Assembly (NCBI GenBank): GCA_024697065.1
Contig: JAILGE010000007.1
Span: 116,658 to 170,343 of the forward strand
Reading direction: 5' to 3'
Length of the DNA stretch: 53,686 nt
From: Lachnospiraceae bacterium
Lineage (GTDB): Bacteria; Bacillota; Clostridia; Lachnospirales; Lachnospiraceae
A program made the position numbers and the translations under genes. Each line of letters starts with the position of its first letter. Position 1 is the stretch's first letter. The notes under the pieces are model-generated. The model searched no databases and had not been told where the DNA came from. It worked only from the letters and a program-made list of their open reading frames with translations. This document shows positions 35,231 to 44,021 of the stretch, one piece after another.

Positions 35231-36243
35231 TGGCAGAAATCGGGGTTATAGGAGCAGGAAGCTGGGGAATAGCTTTATCATGGCTGCTTTCAAACAACGG
35301 TCATCAGGTTACTGTCTGGTCTGTCATAGACAGCGAGATCGAGATGTTAAAGACATCTCACGAGCATAAGGATAAACTTCCCGGTGTTAAGCTTCAGGAT
35401 TCCATGCAGTTCACAACGGATCTTGAGAGCACATGCAAAGATAAAGATCTTCTTGTATTTGCTGTTCCTTCCATCTTTACCAGAAGTACCGCAAAGCAGA
35501 TGAAAGATTTTGTAAAAGACGGTCAGATAATAACCAGTGTTGCAAAAGGTGTAGAAGAAACAACGCTTATGAGACTCTCTGAGATAATAAAGCAGGAGAT
35601 CCCTCAGTCCAGAGTGACCGTTTTATGCGGACCGTCCCACGCAGAAGAGGTTGGCCGAGGCCTTCCCACAACCTGTGTTGCCGGTGCCGACAGAAAAGCT
35701 GATGCTGAATTTGTTCAGAATCTTTTCGCTTCGGATGTTTTCCGTGTATATACTTCTCCTGATATGTTGGGAATGGAGCTTGGAGCGGCACTTAAGAATG
35801 TGGTTGCTCTTGCTGCCGGAATGGCTGACGGTATGGGATTCGGAGATAATACCAAGGCTGCGCTCATCACCAGAGGAATGGCTGAGATAACAAGGCTTGG
35901 TACCGCAATGGGTGGCGCTGCAGAGACCTTCTCGGGCCTTACAGGAATCGGTGATCTTATAGTTACATGTGCCAGTGTTCATTCCAGAAACAGAAAGGCC
36001 GGATATTTAATGGGCCAGGGAAAGTCTGCGGATGAGGCAATGGCAGAGGTTAAGATGGTGGTTGAAGGTGTGTATTCCGCTAAGGCAGCTTTGCAGCTTG
36101 CTAAGAAGTATAATGTCGAAATGCCTATAGTTGAACAGGTCAATGATATTCTTTTTAATGGCAAGACCCCAAAAGAAGCGCTTCCTGAGCTTATGATGAG
36201 AGATAAGAAATCGGAGCATTCGGCACTTCCCTGGAAGGAATGA
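35230..36243 (+). CDS. gpsA: NAD(P)-dependent glycerol-3-phosphate dehydrogenase
   Basis: A 337 aa enzyme producing sn-glycerol 3-phosphate for phospholipids. The Rossmann fingerprint is GAGSWGIALSWLLSNNGH; the catalytic Lys lies in GAALKNVVALAAG; the R-N-R-K-A and N-D-I-L-F blocks are near the C-terminus. It pairs with plsY. The RBS is AAGGAGGAG. Confidence 0.97.
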   Translation: MAEIGVIGAGSWGIALSWLLSNNGHQVTVWSVIDSEIEMLKTSHEHKDKLPGVKLQDSMQFTTDLESTCKDKDLLVFAVPSIFTRSTAKQMKDFVKDGQIITSVAKGVEETTLMRLSEIIKQEIPQSRVTVLCGPSHAEEVGRGLPTTCVAGADRKADAEFVQNLFASDVFRVYTSPDMLGMELGAALKNVVALAAGMADGMGFGDNTKAALITRGMAEITRLGTAMGGAAETFSGLTGIGDLIVTCASVHSRNRKAGYLMGQGKSADEAMAEVKMVVEGVYSAKAALQLAKKYNVEMPIVEQVNDILFNGKTPKEALPELMMRDKKSEHSALPWKE

Positions 36244-36266
36244 ATCCGATCATAATGGTTTAGATA

Positions 36267-36312
36267 CGGCGGTCTTACTGTAACTTAAGAGTTGCGGTAA
36301 GCCGCTTTTTAT
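36267..36312 (+). terminator. Rho-independent terminator after gpsA
   Basis: A 9-bp stem with one bulge (36269-36278 with 36297-36305) and an 18-base loop, followed by TTTTT. The loop contains a TTAAGA sequence. Confidence 0.82.
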
Positions 36313-36323
36313 CATATCGTCCG

Positions 36324-36453
36324 GAACCGTTCAATTGAAGGTGGGACCGTTCGCCGGGCAGTTCTTGTTATATTCTTAAGAGTAAATTAAGAGTTTACTA
36401 AATTCGGGTTAAAGACTGTTTTTCTTTGTTGAGTTATCATCTGATCATAAGAT
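36324..36453 (+). promoter_or_regulatory. Promoter/operator region of the ABC-two-component operon
   Basis: Signals in order: direct repeats of CCGTTC (36327-36332 and 36347-36352); an extended -10, TGT-TATATT (36366-36374); a direct repeat TTAAGAGT (36376-36383 and 36387-36394) with an 11-bp period; and a possible second promoter TTGTTG/TAAGAT (36426-36431 and 36448-36453, 16 apart). The 11-bp-period repeat is the shape bound by OmpR-family dimers, and this operon encodes such a regulator. Assignment to that regulator is inference. Confidence 0.55.
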
Positions 36454-36474
36454 CGGAGATCAAGGGAGGTCTTT

Positions 36475-37236
36475 ATGTCAGAGGAAGTCATATTAAAAAC
36501 AACAAATCTTTCAAAATCCTTTTCTTCGGGCGGTGCGATCCAGCATATCCTGAAGAATCTTAATATCGAGATCTATAAGGGGGAGTTTCTTGTCATCATG
36601 GGTAGTTCCGGTGCGGGAAAATCCACTCTTTTATATTCCGTTTCAGGTATGGATAAGCCTTCTCTGGGTGAAGTAGTCTGCTGTGGCGAGGATATCACAA
36701 AATATAATATGGATAAGCTGGCTGATTTCAGGAGCAGGCATTGCGGTTTTGTTTTCCAGCAGATCAACCTCGTAGGTTCAATGAGCCTTATGGATAATGT
36801 TCTTACTCTTGGGCTGCTGGGAAAGAAATCCCGCCGGGAGATAGTCCAGAGAGCCGAAGCTTTATTTGAAAAGGTTGATATTCCTGCGATCACAAGAGCA
36901 AAATTTCCAAATCAGGTGAGCGGCGGAGAAGCACAAAGATCTGCGATAGTAAGAGCACTTATCAACGATCCCGACATCCTTTTTGCAGATGAGCCCACGG
37001 GTGCGCTCAATGCCGCCAATACGCAGGCTGTTCTTGATATATTTACGGAATTCAACAGAGAAGGACAGACTGTTGTAATGGTCACTCATGATATCAAATC
37101 GGCCAGAAGAGGTGACAGGATCATTTATCTGGATGACGGTAAGATCGCCGGAGAATGCAGACTGGGAAGATATATGAGCGGAGATAAGGATCGCCATGAC
37201 AGGCTGGGTGCGTTCTTAGCCGAGATGGGATGGTAA
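36475..37236 (+). CDS. ABC transporter ATPase (LolD/MacB-type)
   Basis: A 253 aa ATPase of the type that drives FtsX-like permeases. Walker A GSSGAGKS (43-50), Q-loop FVFQQINLV, signature VSGGEAQRSAI, Walker B DILFADEPT and the H-switch VTHD are intact. The next gene encodes the matching permease, and the two-component genes follow, resembling the peptide-sensing (Bce/Vex-type) resistance operons. The RBS is AGGGAGG. The cargo is not known. Confidence 0.92.
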   Translation: MSEEVILKTTNLSKSFSSGGAIQHILKNLNIEIYKGEFLVIMGSSGAGKSTLLYSVSGMDKPSLGEVVCCGEDITKYNMDKLADFRSRHCGFVFQQINLVGSMSLMDNVLTLGLLGKKSRREIVQRAEALFEKVDIPAITRAKFPNQVSGGEAQRSAIVRALINDPDILFADEPTGALNAANTQAVLDIFTEFNREGQTVVMVTHDIKSARRGDRIIYLDDGKIAGECRLGRYMSGDKDRHDRLGAFLAEMGW

Positions 37237-37245
37237 GGAGGATAT

Positions 37246-39690
37246 ATGATTAATAAGATAAAAAGATTATATATCCTTATACGATCAAATTTCGCTAAGA
37301 ATAAGAGCAGACTCCTTGTTTTCCTCTTTATCACTTTGATCTGTTCAACACTCATCAGTCTTGGCGCAGAATTAAAGATAGGTTTTAAGAGCTTTATAGA
37401 AAGTAAATTCGTTAAGTATGATTCGTCGGATATCATCATGATCGCACATGGAGTGAGTGATGGATACTCTTCAGGCAAGATCGGTAAGAATAAATTAAAA
37501 AGGAAACTTTTATCGGATGATGTGACTGAAAGTGTGGATTCAATCGAATATATAGAATCCGTCGCGGAATATGAGGATTTTGGAGCATGGGAAGAAAGAG
37601 CCATCAGCATTGTGGATATAAATGAACTGAGAGCTCTTGGTCATGACAGGTTTGAGATCGTTGAAAAATATGATTCTGATATTCCGGAGGGGGATGGTAT
37701 TTATCTGCCGGCCTATATGAAATATACGGGGCATAATGTCGGTGAAGATTTTGAATTTACTCTCAAGGAACGAGGCAACGATCCAAAAGAAACAGATTAT
37801 TCTTATAAGATAGCGGGATTCTACGAGATGCCCTTATTTGATTCACCGGCTATCGATATAGTAACCATGCTCATTGTTCCCGATGAAATATATAAAGAGA
37901 TCGAAGATGATATCGGATCCGATCACGGGAGACATTCATCTGTATTCTATATTACGCTGAAAGAAAAGAATACGGATACAGAATTATTGACCACCAGATT
38001 CAATAAAATGTTTTCGGATAATGGGATAAGCTCAGGCAGCTGCAGCAGAGACAATTATGTTATGATCTGTACATTCTATCCCTCATTTACATCTGTTTTC
38101 TTCCTGGTTGTGGCTGTGATCGCAGCTCTTATCATGATGATAATGACGGGTTTCCGTATTTCAACCGAGATCGAAGAGAATCTGGCGGAATACGGATCTC
38201 TAAAGGGAGGCGGGATGAAGAGTACTGAAATCCGTGCGTCCATCATACTTACGTTTATTATTATTACTTTGGCAGCTGCTGTTCCCGGTATCATCGCAGG
38301 ATGGCTTATTACACCCGGAGTATCGGATATCTTTGCTTTTCACAGCGGACAGATCTGGAAACCGGAGTTTGATCTTTCTTTATCACTTACCATATTATTA
38401 CTGCTTTTGGCTTCGGTCTTAATCATATCCGTGCTGACAACGATAAGGATCGCGGTTATATCTCCGCTTTCCGCTATAAGAGAAGGTATAGCTGCACATA
38501 ATTTCAGACGTAATCCTTTCCCTTTGGATAAGACTAAGGGTGGGTTGAATTACCTGCTTGCTTTAAAGCTTTATTCAATAAATATGAAACAGAACATGCT
38601 TTTGATAATAAGCTGTATACTGATCGGACTGATAGGATCTGTTGCAACCGTATATGGTTATAATCTTGCCGCAAGCCCTTCGGATCTTATCAGATGTATA
38701 GCTCCGGGTTCACCGGATATGAGTTTTACAATGAAAAAAGAAGGTGGTAACGATAGCCCTGTAAAGCGGTATCTTGAGAGCCTTGATAATGTTCATTGTG
38801 TTGAATTTCAGTTACACAGACTTGAGTGCAGTGATTACGAAGTCTATGCAAGATCTTTTGATGATATAGATAATGCAAGACTGTCGCTGCTTAATGAGGG
38901 GCGTTTCCCAAAACATGCGAATGAAGTTGCGATCAATGTGATATTCGCCGACGCACTGAGAGTCGGTGTGGGTGATACTATTGAACTCAAAAAAGATAAT
39001 AAATCCATGGGGTATATCGTCACAGGTATATACCAGGATACAATCGTAGATAAATGTATATACATTACGCAAAGGGGAATGGACAGACTGGGCGATTTTG
39101 ATGGTTTACACTCGAAGAATAATGTTTATATAGATTATGAGAGTATGGGGATAGAGATGTATTCTCCTGAAATGTTTAAACTGTCCGGAGAACTTGAGGA
39201 TGACCTGAGATCTCGCTTCGGAGATAAGATAGATATATCCGATTGTATGGCATCAGCTGAGCAGGAGACAAAAGTTGAGATCGTAGCCTTTAAGACTATT
39301 GCGATCCTTATAATGGCTATATTGGGTACTTTATCTGCAGCGATCATTGTTCTGATAGCAAAGACTGTGATGATATCCAGAAGAAGATATTTCGGTATCC
39401 TTTCGGCAGGCGGATTCCCATCGAAAATGCTTAGAAAGCAACTGGCATTAAGCTTCATCCCGAATGTGATCATAGGAACGATATTGGGAGCGGTACCGGG
39501 AACCATCTTCGGCGCAGATGTTGTAGCAAGACTTCTCAGATATGTTGGCGTGGCAAAGCTTAATATGAGAACCTGCTGGTGGATGCCTGTTGCAGATGTC
39601 ATATTCTTTTCTTTGATATGCTTTGCTGCTGCATATATAATATCAAGTAAGCTTAAAAAATTATCTGTTTACGAACTTGTATCGGAGTGA
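37246..39690 (+). CDS. FtsX-like ABC permease
   Basis: An 814 aa permease with one N-terminal helix (about 20-40), a large extracytoplasmic domain, three helices (about 275-400), a further helix and second outside domain (about 440-460 then to 670), and three C-terminal helices (about 680-800), the MacB/FtsX arrangement duplicated as in BceB-like or lipoprotein-exporting permeases. It starts 9 bases after the ATPase, and its stop overlaps the region of the response-regulator start. It likely extracts or exports a hydrophobic molecule or peptide. Confidence 0.85.
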   Translation: MINKIKRLYILIRSNFAKNKSRLLVFLFITLICSTLISLGAELKIGFKSFIESKFVKYDSSDIIMIAHGVSDGYSSGKIGKNKLKRKLLSDDVTESVDSIEYIESVAEYEDFGAWEERAISIVDINELRALGHDRFEIVEKYDSDIPEGDGIYLPAYMKYTGHNVGEDFEFTLKERGNDPKETDYSYKIAGFYEMPLFDSPAIDIVTMLIVPDEIYKEIEDDIGSDHGRHSSVFYITLKEKNTDTELLTTRFNKMFSDNGISSGSCSRDNYVMICTFYPSFTSVFFLVVAVIAALIMMIMTGFRISTEIEENLAEYGSLKGGGMKSTEIRASIILTFIIITLAAAVPGIIAGWLITPGVSDIFAFHSGQIWKPEFDLSLSLTILLLLLASVLIISVLTTIRIAVISPLSAIREGIAAHNFRRNPFPLDKTKGGLNYLLALKLYSINMKQNMLLIISCILIGLIGSVATVYGYNLAASPSDLIRCIAPGSPDMSFTMKKEGGNDSPVKRYLESLDNVHCVEFQLHRLECSDYEVYARSFDDIDNARLSLLNEGRFPKHANEVAINVIFADALRVGVGDTIELKKDNKSMGYIVTGIYQDTIVDKCIYITQRGMDRLGDFDGLHSKNNVYIDYESMGIEMYSPEMFKLSGELEDDLRSRFGDKIDISDCMASAEQETKVEIVAFKTIAILIMAILGTLSAAIIVLIAKTVMISRRRYFGILSAGGFPSKMLRKQLALSFIPNVIIGTILGAVPGTIFGADVVARLLRYVGVAKLNMRTCWWMPVADVIFFSLICFAAAYIISSKLKKLSVYELVSE

Positions 39691-39698
39691 GAGAGCGT

Positions 39699-40385
39699 AT
39701 GGATTGCCTGATCATTGATGATGAAAAAAATCTTGCAGAAGCCATAAGTGAATATTTCAATATGTTCGGCCTTGAGACCGGGTGTGCATTTGATTATGAC
39801 AGCGCACTTAAGATGATAAAAGAAAATGAAGTCCGTATGATCATACTTGATATCAATCTCGGGGACAGGTCAGGTTTTAAACTCTGTGAGGAGATCAGAA
39901 ATATCACTGATGTTCCGGTCATGTTTTTGAGTGCAAGGAAGATGGATGATGATATTCTGGCCGCTCTTTCCATCGGCGGCGATGATTATATGATAAAGCC
40001 CTGCTCGTCCAGCGTCCTGCTTGCTAAGGCTAAAGTAATATTAAAGCGTACTTCAGGCGAAAAAAAGAGTGAGATACTTTCTGTAGGAAAAATACTGTTA
40101 AATAAAAATGATATGACACTGACAGTGAACGGATCGTCCTCAAGGCTTCCGTCACTTGAATATAAGCTGCTTTTATATTTCATGGAGAATCCGGACAGGG
40201 TAGTCAGCAAGGATGAACTGTTCCAAAAAGTATGGCAGGACGCCATTACCGGAGACGGTACTTTAAATGTTCATATATTCAGACTGAGAGAAAAGATAGA
40301 AAAGAATATATCCAAGCCTGAAGTTATCACTACTGTCTACAGAACCGGTTATATTTTTAATACTGCTGCGGCGGAGCTTTTATGA
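39699..40385 (+). CDS. OmpR-family response regulator of the ABC operon
   Basis: A 228 aa regulator: receiver domain with LIIDDEKN, the Asp in MIILDINLGD, FLSAR and MIKPCSS; C-terminal winged helix with LEYKLLLYFMENPDRVVSKDEL and GTLNVHIFRLREKI. ATG 39699 has GGAG at suitable spacing; a GTG at 39687 overlaps the permease stop and could be used instead. The kinase gene overlaps its stop by 4 bases. Confidence 0.9.
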   Translation: MDCLIIDDEKNLAEAISEYFNMFGLETGCAFDYDSALKMIKENEVRMIILDINLGDRSGFKLCEEIRNITDVPVMFLSARKMDDDILAALSIGGDDYMIKPCSSSVLLAKAKVILKRTSGEKKSEILSVGKILLNKNDMTLTVNGSSSRLPSLEYKLLLYFMENPDRVVSKDELFQKVWQDAITGDGTLNVHIFRLREKIEKNISKPEVITTVYRTGYIFNTAAAELL

Positions 40386-41677
40386 GAGCGTCATCAAATG
40401 AAAAAAAACTGATGGCTTTTATAGCTTTTCTGATCTTAGTTGCAATTTCTGTTGCGGCAAGTATATTTTTTTATCCTTTGGATAAGGTGGAGGCTGAATA
40501 TGATATCGTTGAGATCAATGATATTGCAAATACGGCCTTCGACAATTGGAATGAAATATCAGAGCACGGAAACGAAATACTTCCTGCAGGCAGTTATGAA
40601 TATGCTATCGTATCAACAGACGGAACGCTTGTTTATAAAACAGGAGAAGATGTTCCCTGTATTGTCAATGAGGCAGTCAGGAAGGGCTGCATCATATTTG
40701 ATGTTGCTTCTGATGAAACGGTGCTGGGAAAGCTTATAATCCTTCCAATCAATTCACAGAAATACATCTGTGCCGTCAATTCGGCAAGACTTGCTGCGGG
40801 AATAACTCTTATCATTACTGTTTTATTACTTTCTGCCTTAGTCTATCGGATATCCGTAAGGATATTAAAACCCTTTAATAAATTAAAAGAATTTGCTCAG
40901 AACGTTGCTGAGGGTGATCTGGACACTCCTCTTCAAATGGATAAAGCCAATTATTTCGGAGCTTTTACTGAGAGCTTTGATATGATGCGTACAGAGCTTA
41001 AGGCATCCAGGAAGAGAGAAGATGAACTTATCCGGGACAGAGCCGATATGGTGGCACAGCTCTCTCATGATATCAAGACGCCGGTTGCGTCCATAATAGC
41101 TACATCAGAGCTTTTAAATGCAAAAACAGATGATGATCTATATAAGGCCAAACTGGATATTATCATTGCCAAAGCTACCCAGCTCTCCGATCTTTCAGAT
41201 GAATTAAATAAGATCACAAAGGCGGAGCAGGATAAGCTGAATGTGGAATGCAGTACTTTTTCTACTGTTGATCTTATGGAAATGATAAAAAAGTGCGATT
41301 ATCTGGGTAAGATAAAGCCCTTTGATATGCCTGAGGCTTTGGTTCTCTTAGATCGTGGGAGAATGAAACAGGTCATTGATAATGTGATCTCCAATTCATA
41401 TAAATATGCCGGTACGGATATAGAGTTAAATGCAGGTCTCAGTGATGAATTCCTGATATTAAGGATCAAAGATCACGGCCCGGGTATAAAACCCGAAGAA
41501 ATCTCCGGAATATGCGGAAAATATGTCAGAGGTAAAGAGGTGGGTGACAAGGAAGGGGCAGGACTCGGACTGTTTACCGCAAGACAGCTTATGAACCGCA
41601 TGGGCGGAGATTTTCAGGTGGCAAGTGAGTATGGCGAATACTTTGAGGCGATAATCATTGTAGCACTGGATATATAA
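40382..41677 (+). CDS. Sensor histidine kinase of the ABC operon
   Basis: A 431 aa kinase with helices at about 10-30 and 137-158 and an outer loop of about 105 residues, a HAMP region, the HisKA box MVAQLSHDIKTPVASIIATSE, N-box NVISNSYKYA, G1 KDHGPGI and G2 GAGLGLFTARQLM. Unlike BceS-type kinases it has a real outer domain, so it may bind ligand directly. It is the last gene of this operon; the oppositely oriented operon ends 16 bases away. Confidence 0.9.
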   Translation: MRASSNEKKLMAFIAFLILVAISVAASIFFYPLDKVEAEYDIVEINDIANTAFDNWNEISEHGNEILPAGSYEYAIVSTDGTLVYKTGEDVPCIVNEAVRKGCIIFDVASDETVLGKLIILPINSQKYICAVNSARLAAGITLIITVLLLSALVYRISVRILKPFNKLKEFAQNVAEGDLDTPLQMDKANYFGAFTESFDMMRTELKASRKREDELIRDRADMVAQLSHDIKTPVASIIATSELLNAKTDDDLYKAKLDIIIAKATQLSDLSDELNKITKAEQDKLNVECSTFSTVDLMEMIKKCDYLGKIKPFDMPEALVLLDRGRMKQVIDNVISNSYKYAGTDIELNAGLSDEFLILRIKDHGPGIKPEEISGICGKYVRGKEVGDKEGAGLGLFTARQLMNRMGGDFQVASEYGEYFEAIIIVALDI

Positions 41678-41678
41678 G

Positions 41679-41699
41679 CTGTGATAATTATGATCACAG
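41679..41699. terminator. Hairpin between convergent operons
   Basis: A 7-bp inverted repeat (41679-41685 with 41693-41699) lies between convergent stop codons and overlaps the last codons of the minus-strand permease. There is no clear T-run, so its role as a terminator is tentative. Confidence 0.4.
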
Positions 41700-42758
41700 A
41701 TACCAGTGTGGAGTAAAGAACACCGAGATCTTACGGACTAAGGGGAGTAATGCTCCGGCATCGATGAACACAGGCGTAAAGACAAGACAGCCTAAAAGAT
41801 AAACGGGCATCACTGCGCAAAAGACAGATCTGCTCTTTATGATATAAGAAAGTATCGTAAGGAACAGAGTATTTATCAAAAGATAGGATACTATATCAAG
41901 CAGTTCTGTTGGCGGACATATGTGAAGTATCAGCATGCAGAATTCAGCCGTTACCGTAAAGATGATCATAGGGACCGTGATATTGACTATCCTGAATCTG
42001 AATTTTGAAAATACCGGAGACTCGGAGATATCGTAGTATTTCAATACACCGATGAATCCCGCAAGTAATATCAATACAGCAAAGAGCCCTCTCAACGCAG
42101 ATCCCATTACACCTGCAGAAGAGCGAGCCTGAGCTTTCTCATTTTCTTCGGACACATCTGTTTTACCTGATTCAATATTGATGGAAAAAGTACTTCCGTC
42201 ATGCGTATACTGATCAAACAGTTCATATACTTTCTCATCAGATATATTTTTCATATCATCCTTAATAGCAGAATGTTTACGCAGATAATTATCCAGAAGA
42301 ACAGGCGCGAGTCTGTTAAATACTGACGCATAGACACTTTCATTCACAATGGCAGACTGAGCCGATTGAGGAGAAATATATACAGTGATACTTTCTTCCT
42401 TATCTCCGGTTGAAAGGATATCAAGTATATCCGATGGGATAACATATCCGCATTCGGCATGTCCGGAAGCCACATCTTTTATAAGTTCATCTTTTGAGCT
42501 GCATTCATGAAAATAATACATGCTGTCTTCTGTCACGGGCATCTGATCAAATTCATGATCGGGATCTTCTTTTGTACCTTCAAAGTAATAATCAATATAT
42601 GCGGCGCTGCCTTCGCCTTCCGTATCGATGGCGCTATCCGAAGATTTGATCAGAACATGAGCGATGGTAAGGATCGGCAGCAAAAGAATAAGAGCTGCAA
42701 AAAGCGGCATCTTGATATATCTTTTGAATGTGTAGAAAAAGAGTCTGTATAATTTCAT
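41694..42758 (-). CDS. ABC-2 type permease subunit, second
   Basis: A 354 aa permease. Start at ATG on the minus strand (complement of 42756-42758) with AAGGAAC upstream; the longer frame is an artefact. Topology: one helix (about 20-40), a large outer domain with acidic stretches (about 45-230), then about five helices to the end (RGLFAVLILLAGFIGVL to ALLPLVRKI). It overlaps the preceding permease by one base. The pair forms a heterodimeric exporter with the ATPase at 46519. Confidence 0.85.
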   Translation of the reverse strand: MKLYRLFFYTFKRYIKMPLFAALILLLPILTIAHVLIKSSDSAIDTEGEGSAAYIDYYFEGTKEDPDHEFDQMPVTEDSMYYFHECSSKDELIKDVASGHAECGYVIPSDILDILSTGDKEESITVYISPQSAQSAIVNESVYASVFNRLAPVLLDNYLRKHSAIKDDMKNISDEKVYELFDQYTHDGSTFSINIESGKTDVSEENEKAQARSSAGVMGSALRGLFAVLILLAGFIGVLKYYDISESPVFSKFRFRIVNITVPMIIFTVTAEFCMLILHICPPTELLDIVSYLLINTLFLTILSYIIKSRSVFCAVMPVYLLGCLVFTPVFIDAGALLPLVRKISVFFTPHWYL

Positions 42759-44020
42759 CAAAGAGTTCCTTTTTTGCTTCTGTATGTAAGTATTCCCATA
42801 GTTCCCGCTAAGAGTATAAGGATCCATATGATCAAATGTAATGCGGAATTAACGGAACTGTGAGGAAAGCCAAGCATTCCTAGTATCATATTATGTTGAA
42901 GATGATAAGTGGGTAAAAATCTACCGATATTACGTATGGCGACGGGCATAAATGATGAGGGGATAATGCCGCCGGATATGAGCAGCATAGCTGTGCCTAG
43001 CAGAAATTGAAACAGAACTGCCAAAGGAGCGTTCTTTGCAGCGATATTCAAAAAGATACCGAGGGTCGATGTAAATGCTGTAAGCAAAAGAAAAGCAGTA
43101 TAAGAAGGAAGTTCAAAAACTGTTTTTTCCGAAATTGCAAAACCTGCGATAAATCTTATAACAAAGCAAAAGAGTGCGAAAACCAGAGTGTTTGTAATAA
43201 ATCGGATCAATACAAAGATTACGGGATTGGTCTTCCTGACAAAAAGACAGGCATAGAACGAACTGTTCTCATATTTTAGAGTCTGTATAAAACAGGTTCC
43301 TAAAAAGATGATAAAAAGTATCAGTCCCGATGAGAGATAGTAGATAAGAGTAACGGGGACCGATGTGTCTCCATTTATATTATCGCCTTTTACCGTTTCG
43401 ATATCCGGGTCAAGTCCGGGAATGAGGAGAACTGTCTTAAAAACCTTTTCACGCTCTGCGACATGACTTAAGTTGATCAGATCGATCCTGTTATAGGCAT
43501 CATCTAGTTTATCACCTTTTTCAAAGCTGTAATACAGCTCGGCTGCGGTATATGTATCCCCCTGGGCAGATGAGAGAAGGGAGACGGAATCTTTTAAAAG
43601 TTCAGATAAAAACAGAGATGACAGTGAGTCGCCATCGGGAATGGTAACTTCCGCAGGGATATTGGATCCGTAGAGGATCCCGGATATCATCCCCTCCGGG
43701 AACGTGATGATGGCTATTACATCTCCTGATGAAAGATTTTTTTCGGCTGTTTCGGCATCCGTAAGCTCAAAGTCCAGGACAAGAGATGCAGATGTCATAT
43801 TGGAAAGATAGTCCATGGCATATTCAACGTATTCATCTGCGCCTGAATTATTTACAACTGCAACGTTGGCTCTGACCAGTGGTTCAGATCTGTAGAGTAT
43901 GGATGAAGCCGTAAAGATCAGTGCGGCGATAAGAGCGCCGAGAAGTACAGCCCCGGCTAATACGGCAGGGAGAGAATATAGGTTTCTTTTTAATTCTGTT
44001 TTGATAAGTTTAAATGTCAT
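42758..44020 (-). CDS. ABC-2 type permease subunit, first
   Basis: A 420 aa permease with the same layout as its neighbour: an N-terminal helix (about 18-40), outer domain to about residue 225, then helices around 230-250, 270-300, 310-360 and at the end (LLISGGIIPSSFMPVAIRNIGRFLPTYHLQHN). The segment GGIIPSSFMPVAIRNIGRFLPTYH is typical of ABC-2 (YhgE/Pip-like) permeases. It follows the 581 aa protein gene after one base and has GGACTG as a ribosome site. Confidence 0.88.
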   Translation of the reverse strand: MTFKLIKTELKRNLYSLPAVLAGAVLLGALIAALIFTASSILYRSEPLVRANVAVVNNSGADEYVEYAMDYLSNMTSASLVLDFELTDAETAEKNLSSGDVIAIITFPEGMISGILYGSNIPAEVTIPDGDSLSSLFLSELLKDSVSLLSSAQGDTYTAAELYYSFEKGDKLDDAYNRIDLINLSHVAEREKVFKTVLLIPGLDPDIETVKGDNINGDTSVPVTLIYYLSSGLILFIIFLGTCFIQTLKYENSSFYACLFVRKTNPVIFVLIRFITNTLVFALFCFVIRFIAGFAISEKTVFELPSYTAFLLLTAFTSTLGIFLNIAAKNAPLAVLFQFLLGTAMLLISGGIIPSSFMPVAIRNIGRFLPTYHLQHNMILGMLGFPHSSVNSALHLIIWILILLAGTMGILTYRSKKGTL

Positions 44021-44021
44021 A

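Noticed and set aside
36475-41677. A canonical BceAB-BceRS bacitracin module
   Set aside because: The kinase has a real outer domain of about 105 residues, unlike BceS, so only the general ABC plus two-component type is claimed.
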